A stretch of 64,000 bases of DNA, taken from Bacteroidales bacterium UBA2287 (GTDB lineage Bacteria > Bacteroidota > Bacteroidia > Bacteroidales > Tenuifilaceae). Below, one piece after another: positions 18,697 through 26,509 of the stretch. How positions within the stretch are numbered: position 1 is the stretch's first letter; each line of letters opens with the position of its first letter. The position numbers and the translations under genes are program-made. The notes beneath the pieces are model-generated. The model saw only the letters and a program-made list of their open reading frames with translations, had not been told where the DNA came from and made no database searches. Location: assembly GCA_002345675.1 (NCBI GenBank), contig DDWL01000061.1, forward strand, positions 1 to 64,000, written 5' to 3'.

Positions 18697-20058
18697 CTAC
18701 CTAAGCAAATGCTTTAGTTTCAATTCCAGTTGCTTACGAGTCGATGGTTTCGAAACAATAACTAAATCCTTCGAAAGTAGAAACATTTTGGGCGTTTCGT
18801 TTACGTCGTACATGTTAAGCAACTTGCTATTACCCGTATTTGGTTCGTAAAGGTTTATCCAATTAAGTTTTAATTTCGAAACGTATTCCTGGTAATGATT
18901 ATCGTCCTCATCAATACAAATGGCAATAACCTCTAACTCATTTCTATTATACTTGGTGTAAACATCGGCAATACGTGGTAACGTTTCAATGCAATGGGGG
19001 CACCATGTCGACCAGAATACGATTAGTATGTATTCCGATTTTAATTTCGATATTTTTTGCGACTTTCCCTTTGCATTTTTAATGTTGAAATCGAAGGCCT
19101 TACTGCCCACACGAAGCAATGGCGTTTCGTTTTGCTGTTTCCAGTAGTCCTTTGGAGCTATTAATGCTTGCAATTCGCCAAACGATTTGGTTTTAAGGTA
19201 CTCAATTACAATTTGGTAATCGGAGTCGACAAATCCTTCAATTAGTTGACTCCTTAGGAGGGGCTTCATTTCGGGACTCATTGAAAGGTTCATTAACTTT
19301 TCAATTCCTTTTATAAAGTTTTCGTCCTGTTGCTCCTTATCAAAGTTTTCGCCAAAAAGAATCTCAACATAAGCCCATAAGTATTTCGAGAACTCAGGTG
19401 TTGAAACAATCCGCATATCATTTAAGTCAACACCATCCCACCAGCTTTCCATTAGGTACTGCCTCGTAATATCGGCTTCAATAAATGGGGGAGAAACAGG
19501 TCGCTGCTCAACAGCAATAAATTTGGTGGATAGAAGAGTAGGATTTTCAGCAATTAATCGTTTGGCGAGTACAAAAAGTTCAACCTCTTGGCGGTATAGT
19601 TCACCTAAAAGTTTTTGGCGAAACATGGCACTGTCGGGGTAAAGGTCGATTAGCGAACGAAGCAGCCATGTATGCTGACTTACCCTTCGCTTTTCCTTTT
19701 GGTACTGCCAGTAAATTCTATTTTCAATGGAATTGCTACTCGAAAGGCTGTCCTCGGGAGCGTAAACTACAGTTTTTATGTCGATTAAAGGTTCGTTTGC
19801 AACCACTACGTTAAACGAAACGGATTTACCAACACTTACCCGGTAAAGTCCTTGTTCGTAGCCCTTTTCGCTCTTAAAGTGGTAAGTACCGGGTGCCTGT
19901 TGCCAAGCCGAGTCGACTTGAACTACTTGAGACCCCTGATATATAAATAGTTTTGCCTGAGCCGAAAGGCTCTGAAGTACTTTAACTTTAATTTCAACAC
20001 CCTGCGAGAATGCAGCAAAGGGGAGGAGCGTTATTGCAATAAGTAATCTTCGAACCAT
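18697..20058 (-). CDS. Exported TlpA-like thioredoxin-domain protein
   Basis: 453 residues. A signal peptide (VRRLLIAITLLPFAAFSQG) is followed by about 300 residues of a poorly conserved N-terminal region, beta-rich at first (DUF4369-like) and then helical. The C-terminal thioredoxin/AhpC-TSA domain (about 310-453) has the redox motif WCPHC near residue 351 and the cis-proline in NETPKMFLL. TlpA/ResA-type proteins of this layout act in periplasmic disulfide reduction. It lies 30 bases downstream of the small exported protein gene on the same strand, so the two are probably co-transcribed. Confidence 0.84.
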   Translation of the reverse strand: MVRRLLIAITLLPFAAFSQGVEIKVKVLQSLSAQAKLFIYQGSQVVQVDSAWQQAPGTYHFKSEKGYEQGLYRVSVGKSVSFNVVVANEPLIDIKTVVYAPEDSLSSSNSIENRIYWQYQKEKRRVSQHTWLLRSLIDLYPDSAMFRQKLLGELYRQEVELFVLAKRLIAENPTLLSTKFIAVEQRPVSPPFIEADITRQYLMESWWDGVDLNDMRIVSTPEFSKYLWAYVEILFGENFDKEQQDENFIKGIEKLMNLSMSPEMKPLLRSQLIEGFVDSDYQIVIEYLKTKSFGELQALIAPKDYWKQQNETPLLRVGSKAFDFNIKNAKGKSQKISKLKSEYILIVFWSTWCPHCIETLPRIADVYTKYNRNELEVIAICIDEDDNHYQEYVSKLKLNWINLYEPNTGNSKLLNMYDVNETPKMFLLSKDLVIVSKPSTRKQLELKLKHLLR

Positions 20059-20088
20059 AGTTTCGAAATTAAATAAGTTAAAATATAT

Positions 20089-20574
20089 TTACTGTACAGG
20101 TCTGTATATTATAACTTTACCCTTTACAACTCCGTTCATGTCAATTGGGCTTGTACCAACTTTTCGACCTGAAAACCCTGTATTTTGATGAGCCAGTTCG
20201 TAAATACCTTTTCCGTAAACTTTAATTATTACAGCGGTGTGTTGCTCCATTGTTTCGGTAGTGGTGGTTAAGCCTTTGGTTTGCTTTACAACCACATTTT
20301 TAAAGTGTACAATATCGCCGGGGTAAACTTCTTCCTTTTTGTAATCAACAGGTTTACCATAAACATACTCGCCATTCCAATTCGCATTAATAAGTTTAAG
20401 CGCCTGGTTGGCTAAATCCCAGCATTCGCCTCGGTCGACCTGAGTGCCCATTACGCTGTTTACGTACTCAACTACCTTTTTATTTAAAGGAGGAATTGAG
20501 TCGCTTTGCGAAAACGTTTTACCAGTAGAAATAAAACTAAACACAATTAATAAGGCTATAACTCTATTTATCAT
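20089..20574 (-). CDS. Exported protein, possible CHAP/NlpC-P60-like hydrolase
   Basis: 161 residues with a signal peptide (first ~22 residues, ending TFSQS). The mature part has a cysteine in GECWDLANQAL (C52), a histidine in MEQHTAVIIKVYG and the pattern GDIVHFKNV, an order like that of CHAP or NlpC/P60 papain-like peptidoglycan hydrolases (Cys, His, polar residue). The resemblance is at motif level only. It is transcribed with the TlpA-like gene downstream, which could keep the active-site cysteine reduced in the periplasm; this is inference. It could also be a non-enzymatic member of the fold. Confidence 0.6.
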   Translation of the reverse strand: MINRVIALLIVFSFISTGKTFSQSDSIPPLNKKVVEYVNSVMGTQVDRGECWDLANQALKLINANWNGEYVYGKPVDYKKEEVYPGDIVHFKNVVVKQTKGLTTTTETMEQHTAVIIKVYGKGIYELAHQNTGFSGRKVGTSPIDMNGVVKGKVIIYRPVQ

Positions 20575-20663
20575 TTGGCTACAATTAATGAACTTTATTC
20601 AAATTATTGCTCTTAATTATTAGTAATCAAAATTTTGCGCCTTTGCGCCTTTGCGAGAAAAAC

Positions 20664-21854
20664 TTACTCTTTCAGCTTTAAAGCCATATTTTTTGCCATT
20701 TCGTCGCATTTTGCGAGTTTCTCTAAATTTGGCTTTCCGTATATATCAACAGGTTCCGAAACAAGCTCCAAGTCGGTTTCATCAATAAATTCTTTTAAAC
20801 TCTTTACGCCACCGCCATTCCAGCTGTAGCTTCCAAAAATGCCAACAAAACGTTTTTTCAGCTTAATATGAACAAGTTCTCGGGCAAACTGCTCCATTAA
20901 CGGAAAAGCCCTTGAGGTGTATGCACACGAGCCAACTATTAAGCCTTTGTATTTCCAAATATCGTTTATAAGGTAGCTTATGTGAGTACGCGAAACGTCG
21001 TGAATTATTATGTTTTTTACACCGTTTTCCGAAAGTTTACGGGCAATGTAATCGGCCATTTGCTCGGTGTTACCGTACATCGAAGCAAAGACAATTACAA
21101 CTCCCTCTTCGGCTTCGTATTTGCTCCATTTATCGTAAAGTCCAAGCACTTTTGCGGGATTTGTACGCCAAACTGGCCCGTGAGTTGGTGCAATTACTTT
21201 AACATCGATTCCTGCAAGCTTTGCAAAAGCTTTTTGAACCATATTGCTGTAAAGTCCAACAATATTTGAGTAGTAGCGACGCATTTCCTCTTCGTAAAAG
21301 TCGAAGTTAATTTCATCGTCGAAAATGCCACCATCGAGCGAGCCAAAGGTTCCAAAGGCATCGCCCGAGAATAGAATTTTTTCAGTTACATCGTAAGTCA
21401 TCATGGTTTCGGGCCAGTGTACCCATGGAGTCATTACAAAGCTAAGGTTATGGTAACCAAGGCAAAGGGCGTCGCCATCTTCTACCTGACGAAGATTTTC
21501 GGTTATTCCCCAGTATGCCTCAACCATTTTAAAAGTTTTGTTGTTACCAACAATGGTAACACCCTTAAAGTGGTCGAAAATTGCCTTTACTTCGCCCGAA
21601 TGGTCGGGTTCCATATGGTTAATAACTAAATAGTCGAGCTTGCGACCATTAAGAAGTTTTTCAATTCGCTCAATGTAGTTGCCTGCGGCTCGGTCTTCAA
21701 TGGTGTCGATAAGTGCAGTTTTTTCGTCGACAATAAGGTAGGAGTTGTATGAAACTCCTTTGTCCATTGGCCACATATTTTCGAATAGCCTTTTGCGGCG
21801 ATCGTTAACGCCAATCCAGTAAACTTTTCCTTTTACAGGTACTTCGTAGTACAT
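20664..21854 (-). CDS. FprA-type flavodiiron protein
   Basis: 396 residues. The metallo-beta-lactamase domain (1-250) carries the di-iron ligands H80, E82, D84, H85 (NHMEPDHSGE), H146, D165 and a later His in APTHGPVW. The flavodoxin domain (about 255-396) binds FMN through VIVFASMYGNTEQMA and SCAYTSRAFP. Flavodiiron proteins reduce oxygen to water or nitric oxide to nitrous oxide in anaerobes. No rubredoxin domain is fused, so a separate electron donor is needed. It is transcribed away from the glycerophosphodiesterase gene; a TATATTTG element on the minus strand sits at 21900-21907. Confidence 0.93.
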   Translation of the reverse strand: MYYEVPVKGKVYWIGVNDRRKRLFENMWPMDKGVSYNSYLIVDEKTALIDTIEDRAAGNYIERIEKLLNGRKLDYLVINHMEPDHSGEVKAIFDHFKGVTIVGNNKTFKMVEAYWGITENLRQVEDGDALCLGYHNLSFVMTPWVHWPETMMTYDVTEKILFSGDAFGTFGSLDGGIFDDEINFDFYEEEMRRYYSNIVGLYSNMVQKAFAKLAGIDVKVIAPTHGPVWRTNPAKVLGLYDKWSKYEAEEGVVIVFASMYGNTEQMADYIARKLSENGVKNIIIHDVSRTHISYLINDIWKYKGLIVGSCAYTSRAFPLMEQFARELVHIKLKKRFVGIFGSYSWNGGGVKSLKEFIDETDLELVSEPVDIYGKPNLEKLAKCDEMAKNMALKLKE

Positions 21855-21899
21855 TATCGTTTAAATATTAAGTGGTTTATATTTTCGTTTTTTACAAGG

Positions 21900-21907
21900 C
21901 AAATATA
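21900..21907 (-). promoter_or_regulatory. Candidate -7 element of flavodiiron gene
   Basis: On the minus strand the bases read TATATTTG, a TAnnTTTG match about 45 bases before the flavodiiron ATG at 21854. Confidence 0.45.
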
Positions 21908-21952
21908 GCAAAAAGGTTGGTGACGATAATCCAATAGTACGAACGGATATTG

Positions 21953-21985
21953 TACTTTTGATAATGATTGTGTTTTATAAGTTTG
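21953..21985 (+). promoter_or_regulatory. Candidate promoter of glycerophosphodiesterase gene
   Basis: Two TAnnTTTG matches are present, TACTTTTG (21953-21960) and TAAGTTTG (21978-21985). The second lies 17 bases before the ATG at 22003, and the TTTTG of the first could serve as its -33 element with a slightly short spacer of 17 bases. Confidence 0.4.
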
Positions 21986-22002
21986 AAATAAATTCTATGT
22001 AA

Positions 22003-22764
22003 ATGGAAAACTTGCGTTCATGCTTTATTGCTCACCGAGGCGAATCGTTCGATGCTCCCGAAAATACGCTGGGTGCAATTAACCTTGCATGGGAGCTTGG
22101 AATTGCTGCTGTTGAAATTGACATTCATCTTACTGCTGATAACGAGATTTGTGTAATACACGACTATGATACTCTACGAATTACTGGGGTAAAGAGGATT
22201 GTACGAAATTCTACAATGGATGAACTCCGCGCACTCGATGCTGGTTCGTTTAAAGGCTCCGAATGGAAAAATGAAAGAATACCAACCCTTGGCGAAGTTC
22301 TTAAAACAGTTCCTCCGAAGGGAAAGTTAGTAGTTGAAATTAAAAGCGACAGTCGCATTATACCAAGGCTACAGCAAGAAATTTTAGAAAGTAAATTACG
22401 CTCCGACCAAATTGAAATAATTGCCTTTAACTTTTATACTTTGGCTAAAGCCAAAAACTTAATGCCTAATATTACCATGCTTTGGCTTTTTGTATTGCAG
22501 CCACGTTGGATTCAGTACTTAGTAGAAAGGAGCCCGCAAGCAATTGTCCAAAAACTCAAAAATAGCAATATTAATGGGGTTAATATTGGCATCAGCAAGT
22601 ACTTAACGAGTAAACTAATTGCCGAGTACAAAGCAGCAAACCTATTGGTTTACTCTTGGACTATTGACGACCCTAAAAGAGCCAAAAAGCTACTTGAGAA
22701 TGGTGTTGATTGTATAACTTCCAACAGGCCATCGTGGGTAGTTGAAGAATTAAGCAAGCATTAA
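22003..22764 (+). CDS. Glycerophosphodiester phosphodiesterase
   Basis: 253 residues, a compact TIM-barrel enzyme that splits glycerophosphodiesters (deacylated phospholipids) into glycerol-3-phosphate and an alcohol. The catalytic histidine and calcium ligands appear in AHRGESFDAPENT and VEIDIHLTADNEICVIHD; the later glutamate is in LVVEIKSDS and the lysine follows it. The C-terminus has the usual VYSWTIDDPKRAKKLLENGVD. There is no signal peptide, so it is probably cytoplasmic. It is a single-gene unit divergent from the flavodiiron gene. Confidence 0.93.
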   Translation: MENLRSCFIAHRGESFDAPENTLGAINLAWELGIAAVEIDIHLTADNEICVIHDYDTLRITGVKRIVRNSTMDELRALDAGSFKGSEWKNERIPTLGEVLKTVPPKGKLVVEIKSDSRIIPRLQQEILESKLRSDQIEIIAFNFYTLAKAKNLMPNITMLWLFVLQPRWIQYLVERSPQAIVQKLKNSNINGVNIGISKYLTSKLIAEYKAANLLVYSWTIDDPKRAKKLLENGVDCITSNRPSWVVEELSKH

Positions 22765-22828
22765 CCGAACCCTGAGAATTAAAGTTGTTTTAGTTCAATA
22801 AAAAAGTTGTCCAAATACTGTTAGGTAG

Positions 22829-22883
22829 TTGTTTTGCTCCTTTAACAATGGTTACTAATATTTAAACTGTAAGCGTACCTTTG
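22829..22883 (+). promoter_or_regulatory. Promoter and inverted repeat upstream of DUF6132 cluster
   Basis: TACCTTTG at 22876-22883 is a good TAnnTTTG -7 element, 27 bases before the DUF6132 ATG. Upstream lies an inverted repeat TTGTT-N10-AACAA (22829-22848), centred about 48 bases before the expected transcription start, where a Crp/Fnr-type activator could bind. A Crp/Fnr gene ends the same cluster, so this is a candidate site for it; the link is inference. Confidence 0.5.
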
Positions 22884-22909
22884 TGTTATAAAATTTTAAA
22901 GAGAATGCA

Positions 22910-23149
22910 ATGAGCAAAACCTGCGAAACGCAAGTGAAACCTAAAAATTTTAACGAATTAATAAGGTCTTCCTATTTCTGGAAACCGGTTTCGGGTGTGC
23001 TAATTGGAGGCACTCTTGGATTTTTGTATTACTACTTTGTGGGCTGTAATTCAGGTTCGTGTGCAATAACAAGTAGCCCAATTTCGAGCATAATTGCGGG
23101 TGGAGTTTTGGGACTTTTTATCACCAATAGCCCTTGCCGTACGTGCTAA
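22910..23149 (+). CDS. Small Cys-rich membrane protein, DUF6132 family
   Basis: 79 residues with two membrane helices (about 24-45 and 55-74) and six cysteines: C5, a CNSGSC pair between the helices and CRTC at the very end. It matches DUF6132, a small Bacteroidetes family of unknown role that is usually found beside thioredoxin and methyltransferase genes. It opens the cysteine-rich cluster, with a TAnnTTTG promoter just upstream, and is followed 23 bases later by the methyltransferase. The cysteines could bind metal or form a thiol relay in the membrane; that is a guess from composition. Confidence 0.75.
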   Translation: MSKTCETQVKPKNFNELIRSSYFWKPVSGVLIGGTLGFLYYYFVGCNSGSCAITSSPISSIIAGGVLGLFITNSPCRTC

Positions 23150-23172
23150 TTTAACTTTTAATTCAATTTGAA

Positions 23173-23823
23173 ATGGAGATAAAAGAAATAAACACAAGGT
23201 ATAGCCAGCTGGCCGAATCGGAATGCTGTCTTTCCTGTGGTGGCGCAATTAATTATGCAGAACCGCAGGTTGGTGAGGTTTGTGTTGACTTGGGAAGTGG
23301 AAGGGGTACCGATGTGCTCCGTATGGCCGAATCGGTTGGAGAAACGGGTTTTGCCTACGGAATCGACATTTCCGATGGAATGCTTGAAAAAGCACGACAA
23401 AATGCTGCTAAATTTAATACTACAAATGTGCGTTTTATTCGCTCGGAGCTCGAAAAACTTGAGCTGCCCGACAGGGTTGCCGACCTTGTAATATCGAATT
23501 GTACACTTAATCATGCCAACGATAAACAGGCTGTTTGGAACGAAATTTACCGCATTCTTAAAAAAGGCGGGCGCTTTGTTGTAAGCGATATATACTCAAC
23601 TATTACAGTTCCCGATGAGTACAAAAACGACCCAGTTGCAGTTGCCGAATGCTGGGCTGGCTCGGTAACACGAGAAGAATACTTGAAACATCTCGAAAAC
23701 GCTGGATTCTCTTCTTTAAGCATACTTGAAGAATCGACCCCCTACGAAAAAGGGAAAATAAAGGTTGCCAGCTGGACAATTGCCGCTAAAAAGCCTTCGG
23801 GAAAATGTAGCTGCAGCAATTAA
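23173..23823 (+). CDS. ArsM-like SAM methyltransferase, short form
   Basis: 216 residues, class I methyltransferase with the SAM loop CVDLGSGRGTDVLRMAESV (about 37-55). It keeps cysteines at the three positions that bind As(III) in ArsM enzymes: the ECCLSCG group (C18, C19, C22), C110 in VISNCTLNH and C160 in AECWAGS. It is shorter than ArsM and has a metal-binding-like tail KCSCSN (C212, C214). So it could methylate arsenite or another soft metalloid or thiol. No arsR, acr3 or arsC is nearby, which weakens a simple arsenic-resistance call. It lies between DUF6132 and a lipoprotein thioredoxin in one apparent operon. Confidence 0.75.
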   Translation: MEIKEINTRYSQLAESECCLSCGGAINYAEPQVGEVCVDLGSGRGTDVLRMAESVGETGFAYGIDISDGMLEKARQNAAKFNTTNVRFIRSELEKLELPDRVADLVISNCTLNHANDKQAVWNEIYRILKKGGRFVVSDIYSTITVPDEYKNDPVAVAECWAGSVTREEYLKHLENAGFSSLSILEESTPYEKGKIKVASWTIAAKKPSGKCSCSN

Positions 23824-23856
23824 ACAATACTAATTTTAAACAAAAAAAGAGAGAAA

Positions 23857-24318
23857 ATGAGAAGGTTTGTATTTTTTATATCAGTAGGTGTTTCCTTAGT
23901 TTTTTGCAGTTGTACTTCGGGAAACCCTGTAAAAGCCGAAAAGAATACAGTTTCGGGCAGTAAGGTTATTTCACTAACCAACGATACCTTTAAGCAATTG
24001 GTATTCAACTACGAAATTAATAAGCAGTGGAAATTCGAAGGAAACCTGCCGGTAATTATCGATTTTTACGCCGATTGGTGCGGCCCTTGTCGTCAGCTTT
24101 CGCCTCGCATTGAAGAAATTGCAAAGGAATATGCTGGTAAAATTATAGTGTACAAAGTGGACACCGATAAGGAAAAATTGTTGGCTCAAAAAATGGGCAT
24201 TCAAAGTTTACCAACATTGGTATTTATACCTGTAAACGGTCAGCCACAAGCTTCAATGGGTGCATTACCTAAAGAAACTCTTGTGAAATATGTAAACGAT
24301 TTTTTATTAGTTAAGTAA
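23857..24318 (+). CDS. Thioredoxin lipoprotein
   Basis: 153 residues. The N-terminus is a lipoprotein signal with the lipobox ending in C19 (LVFCSC). The thioredoxin domain (about 45-153) has the classical WCGPC motif (C75, C78) and the cis-proline in SLPTLVFIP. It would be anchored in the inner or outer membrane facing the periplasm and would reduce or exchange disulfides there. The gene is 33 bases after the methyltransferase and 17 bases before the small Cys-rich peptide gene. Confidence 0.85.
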   Translation: MRRFVFFISVGVSLVFCSCTSGNPVKAEKNTVSGSKVISLTNDTFKQLVFNYEINKQWKFEGNLPVIIDFYADWCGPCRQLSPRIEEIAKEYAGKIIVYKVDTDKEKLLAQKMGIQSLPTLVFIPVNGQPQASMGALPKETLVKYVNDFLLVK

Positions 24319-24335
24319 CTTAAAACACGATAAAA

Positions 24336-24434
24336 ATGAAAAGTTTAATTGTCAAAAAGAACGTAAAAGTAGTAGCAAAAGTGGCACAATGCTGCGCTAA
24401 AACATCAACAAAAATTCCAGGCTGCCACGATTAG
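24336..24434 (+). CDS. 32-residue Lys/Cys-rich peptide, candidate modified precursor
   Basis: A short frame runs from ATG 24336 to TAG 24434. The peptide has seven lysines and a single acidic residue (D32): a basic valine/lysine-rich first half (KKNVKVVAKVAQ) and a Cys-containing tail with C19, C20, C30 and H31 (QCCAKTSTKIPGCHD). It starts 17 bases after the thioredoxin stop and sits upstream of a SPASM-type radical SAM gene, the usual arrangement for a peptide precursor and its maturase. A leader of about 18 residues and a core of about 14 would fit. It may instead be an unmodified thiol or metal-binding peptide, or a chance frame; the balanced spacing and composition favour a real gene. Confidence 0.6.
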   Translation: MKSLIVKKNVKVVAKVAQCCAKTSTKIPGCHD

Positions 24435-24463
24435 TTTTAGTAGAGCCTTTTAATTTGATTTTG

Positions 24464-24545
24464 GAACAAGGAATAACGATTTATAATCTCAGATGTTGGC
24501 AATAGATTGGTTTTTAACATCTTCTTAAATCGTTAATTCTTGTTC
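24464..24545. repeat. Large imperfect stem-loop between peptide and radical SAM gene
   Basis: A 20-base arm at 24464-24483 and its partner at 24526-24545 pair at 18 of 20 positions as inverted repeats, one mismatch being a G-T pair in RNA. Inside the loop a second perfect 7-base pair is found (AGATGTT 24491-24497 and AACATCT 24516-24522). There is no T-tract after the stem, so it is not a standard terminator; partial read-through control or mRNA stabilisation of the upstream peptide message is plausible. Confidence 0.65.
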
Positions 24546-24619
24546 TGTATTCAATTAAATCTATAATTAACAACATTGAACTCTTTATACTTTAAACAAT
24601 TTTTCGTCAACAGCATAAA

Positions 24620-25945
24620 ATGATATTCTCAAAACACAATATCTTCTCAAAAATAAAGGACTCCGAAAATTTCTTTATTGTAAACCTGTTAACTGGCAAT
24701 GCCGACATTGTTAGCCCTAACGATGCCCAAAAGATTATTGAAATTAGGAATAGTAAGCCAGTTGCTGATGCTAACTTTATGGCAGAATTAGTCGAAAAAG
24801 GGTATTGGGTTGATGAGAAAGAGGAGGCAAAGCTTTACCGAAACAAGTATCTCGATTTTGTCGACAGTCGCAACGATGATGAAATTCAACTTTTCTTTGT
24901 AACAAATTACAGCTGCAATTTTGCCTGTTCGTACTGCTATCAGGACGAGTATGCACCTTCGCAAGGTGTATTAACCACCCACATTATCGATAAGTTTTTT
25001 TTGTATATCCAAAACGAATTTGCTGGTAGAAAGAAGTACATCACGGTTTTTGGTGGCGAACCCTTACTTAATTCGCCAAAACAAAAAGAGCTTATTTCGT
25101 ACCTTATTTCCAAAGCGAATGCTGCTAACCTCGATGTTAGCTTTGTTACAAATGGCTATTCGCTTGTCGATTATGTTGATATTTTGAAACATGGTAGTGT
25201 TCGTGAAATTCAAATAACGCTCGACGGTACAGCATCTGTACATAATTCCCGTCGCTTTTTAAAGGGTGGCGCTGGCACTTTCGATAAAATTTGCGAGGGT
25301 GTCGATGCATGCATTGCCAACAATATTACAGTAAATTTACGAATGGTGGCCGACAAGGAAAATATTGAAAACCTACCCGAGTTGGCTCGTTTTGCTATTG
25401 ATAAAGGCTGGACAACAAGCCCATTCTTTAAAACGCAAATTGGCCGAAACTACGAGCTTCACCATTGCCAGTCGGCACCCGATAAACTGTTTAGTAGGGT
25501 TTCGCTATACGAAGAGCTGTTCGCACTAATTCAGCAGCACCCATATATTGTCGAATTCTACAAGCCAGCATACTCCATTTCGAAGTTTCTTTCGGAGAAT
25601 GGAAACTTGCCCGATCCCCTTTTCGATTCGTGCCCAGCTTGCAAGTCGGAATGGGCTTTCGACTATACTGGCCATATTTATTCGTGCACAGCAACCGTTG
25701 GAAAAGCCGATGAATCGCTGGGAACTTTTTACCCCGAAGTTTCGCGTAAAGATGATATGATTAACGCATGGGAAAACCGCGATGTTATGTCAATTGCCGA
25801 ATGTAGTACCTGCAATATGCAGCTTGCTTGCGGTGGAGGTTGCGGCTCAATTGCTAAAAATAGAACTGGCAATGTTTGCTCATCCGATTGCCGTCCCGTA
25901 ACCGAACTGCTCGAACTTGGATTTGCTTCATACTTTGAAAAATAG
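24620..25945 (+). CDS. Radical SAM/SPASM protein, probable peptide maturase
   Basis: 441 residues. An N-terminal domain of about 90 residues (with NLLTGNADIVSPNDA) precedes the radical SAM core, whose cluster motif is C99, C103, C106 (CNFACSYCYQ). The SAM-contact GGEPLL motif follows. The C-terminal SPASM domain has cysteines C338, C341, C356, then C395-x2-C398-x5-C404-x3-C408 and C420, C424, the pattern of enzymes with two extra Fe-S clusters that act on peptides or proteins. The best neighbouring substrate is the 32-residue Cys peptide upstream. Possible chemistry includes thioether or carbon-carbon crosslinks; nothing in the sequence decides. It overlaps nothing and is followed after two bases by the DUF1847 gene. 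An anaerobic sulfatase-maturase role is less likely, with no sulfatase nearby. Confidence 0.85.
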   Translation: MIFSKHNIFSKIKDSENFFIVNLLTGNADIVSPNDAQKIIEIRNSKPVADANFMAELVEKGYWVDEKEEAKLYRNKYLDFVDSRNDDEIQLFFVTNYSCNFACSYCYQDEYAPSQGVLTTHIIDKFFLYIQNEFAGRKKYITVFGGEPLLNSPKQKELISYLISKANAANLDVSFVTNGYSLVDYVDILKHGSVREIQITLDGTASVHNSRRFLKGGAGTFDKICEGVDACIANNITVNLRMVADKENIENLPELARFAIDKGWTTSPFFKTQIGRNYELHHCQSAPDKLFSRVSLYEELFALIQQHPYIVEFYKPAYSISKFLSENGNLPDPLFDSCPACKSEWAFDYTGHIYSCTATVGKADESLGTFYPEVSRKDDMINAWENRDVMSIAECSTCNMQLACGGGCGSIAKNRTGNVCSSDCRPVTELLELGFASYFEK

Positions 25946-25947
25946 CA

Positions 25948-26499
25948 ATGGATTGTACAAGGTGTAAAACAAAGAATTGCCGAATTACCGATCCGTGTAA
26001 TGCTCAAAAGTTCAATGCAGAAGCATTAATGGCTACCTATCATCTTCCTAACAATCAAAAAATTATACAAGCCGCAGCAGCGCTTGTCGACAATGGTAAA
26101 GCTGGAACATTATCGCGATTGCAGGAAGTTATTGAATTCTCGAAGAGTATGAATTTTAATCGAATTGGAATTGCTTACTGCTATGGAATGGAGCTGGATG
26201 CTGTTTTAGTTGCGCAAATTTTTCGCGAATCGGGGTTTAAAATTGTTCCCGTTTCGTGCACAACAGGAGGTTTCAAACAGTCCGAAGTAAACACCGAAAG
26301 TTCAATCGAAAATGTATCATGCAATCCGTTAGCGCAAGCCGAGCAAATTAACAGAGAAAATGTCGATTTTACAATTACAATGGGACTTTGCTTGGGTCAC
26401 GATATTATTTTTCAGAAAAAAATTAATTCATATACAACTACACTAATAGTTAAGGATAGGGTTTATAGTAACAATCCCATTAAAGCATTACGAAATTAA
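25948..26499 (+). CDS. DUF1847 Cys-rich metal-binding-like protein
   Basis: 183 residues matching DUF1847. The N-terminus is dense in cysteine (MDCTRCKTKNCRITDPCN: C3, C6, C11, C17), and more cysteines follow in IAYCYGME, VPVSCTTGG, VSCNPLAQA and MGLCLGHD. The layout suggests metal or Fe-S binding together with a Rossmann-like fold. Its function is unknown. The start lies two bases after the radical SAM stop, so the two are surely co-transcribed and may be coupled. It could deliver or sense a metal, or use the peptide product; both are speculation. Confidence 0.8.
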   Translation: MDCTRCKTKNCRITDPCNAQKFNAEALMATYHLPNNQKIIQAAAALVDNGKAGTLSRLQEVIEFSKSMNFNRIGIAYCYGMELDAVLVAQIFRESGFKIVPVSCTTGGFKQSEVNTESSIENVSCNPLAQAEQINRENVDFTITMGLCLGHDIIFQKKINSYTTTLIVKDRVYSNNPIKALRN

Positions 26500-26509
26500 A
26501 CCGTTAAAA

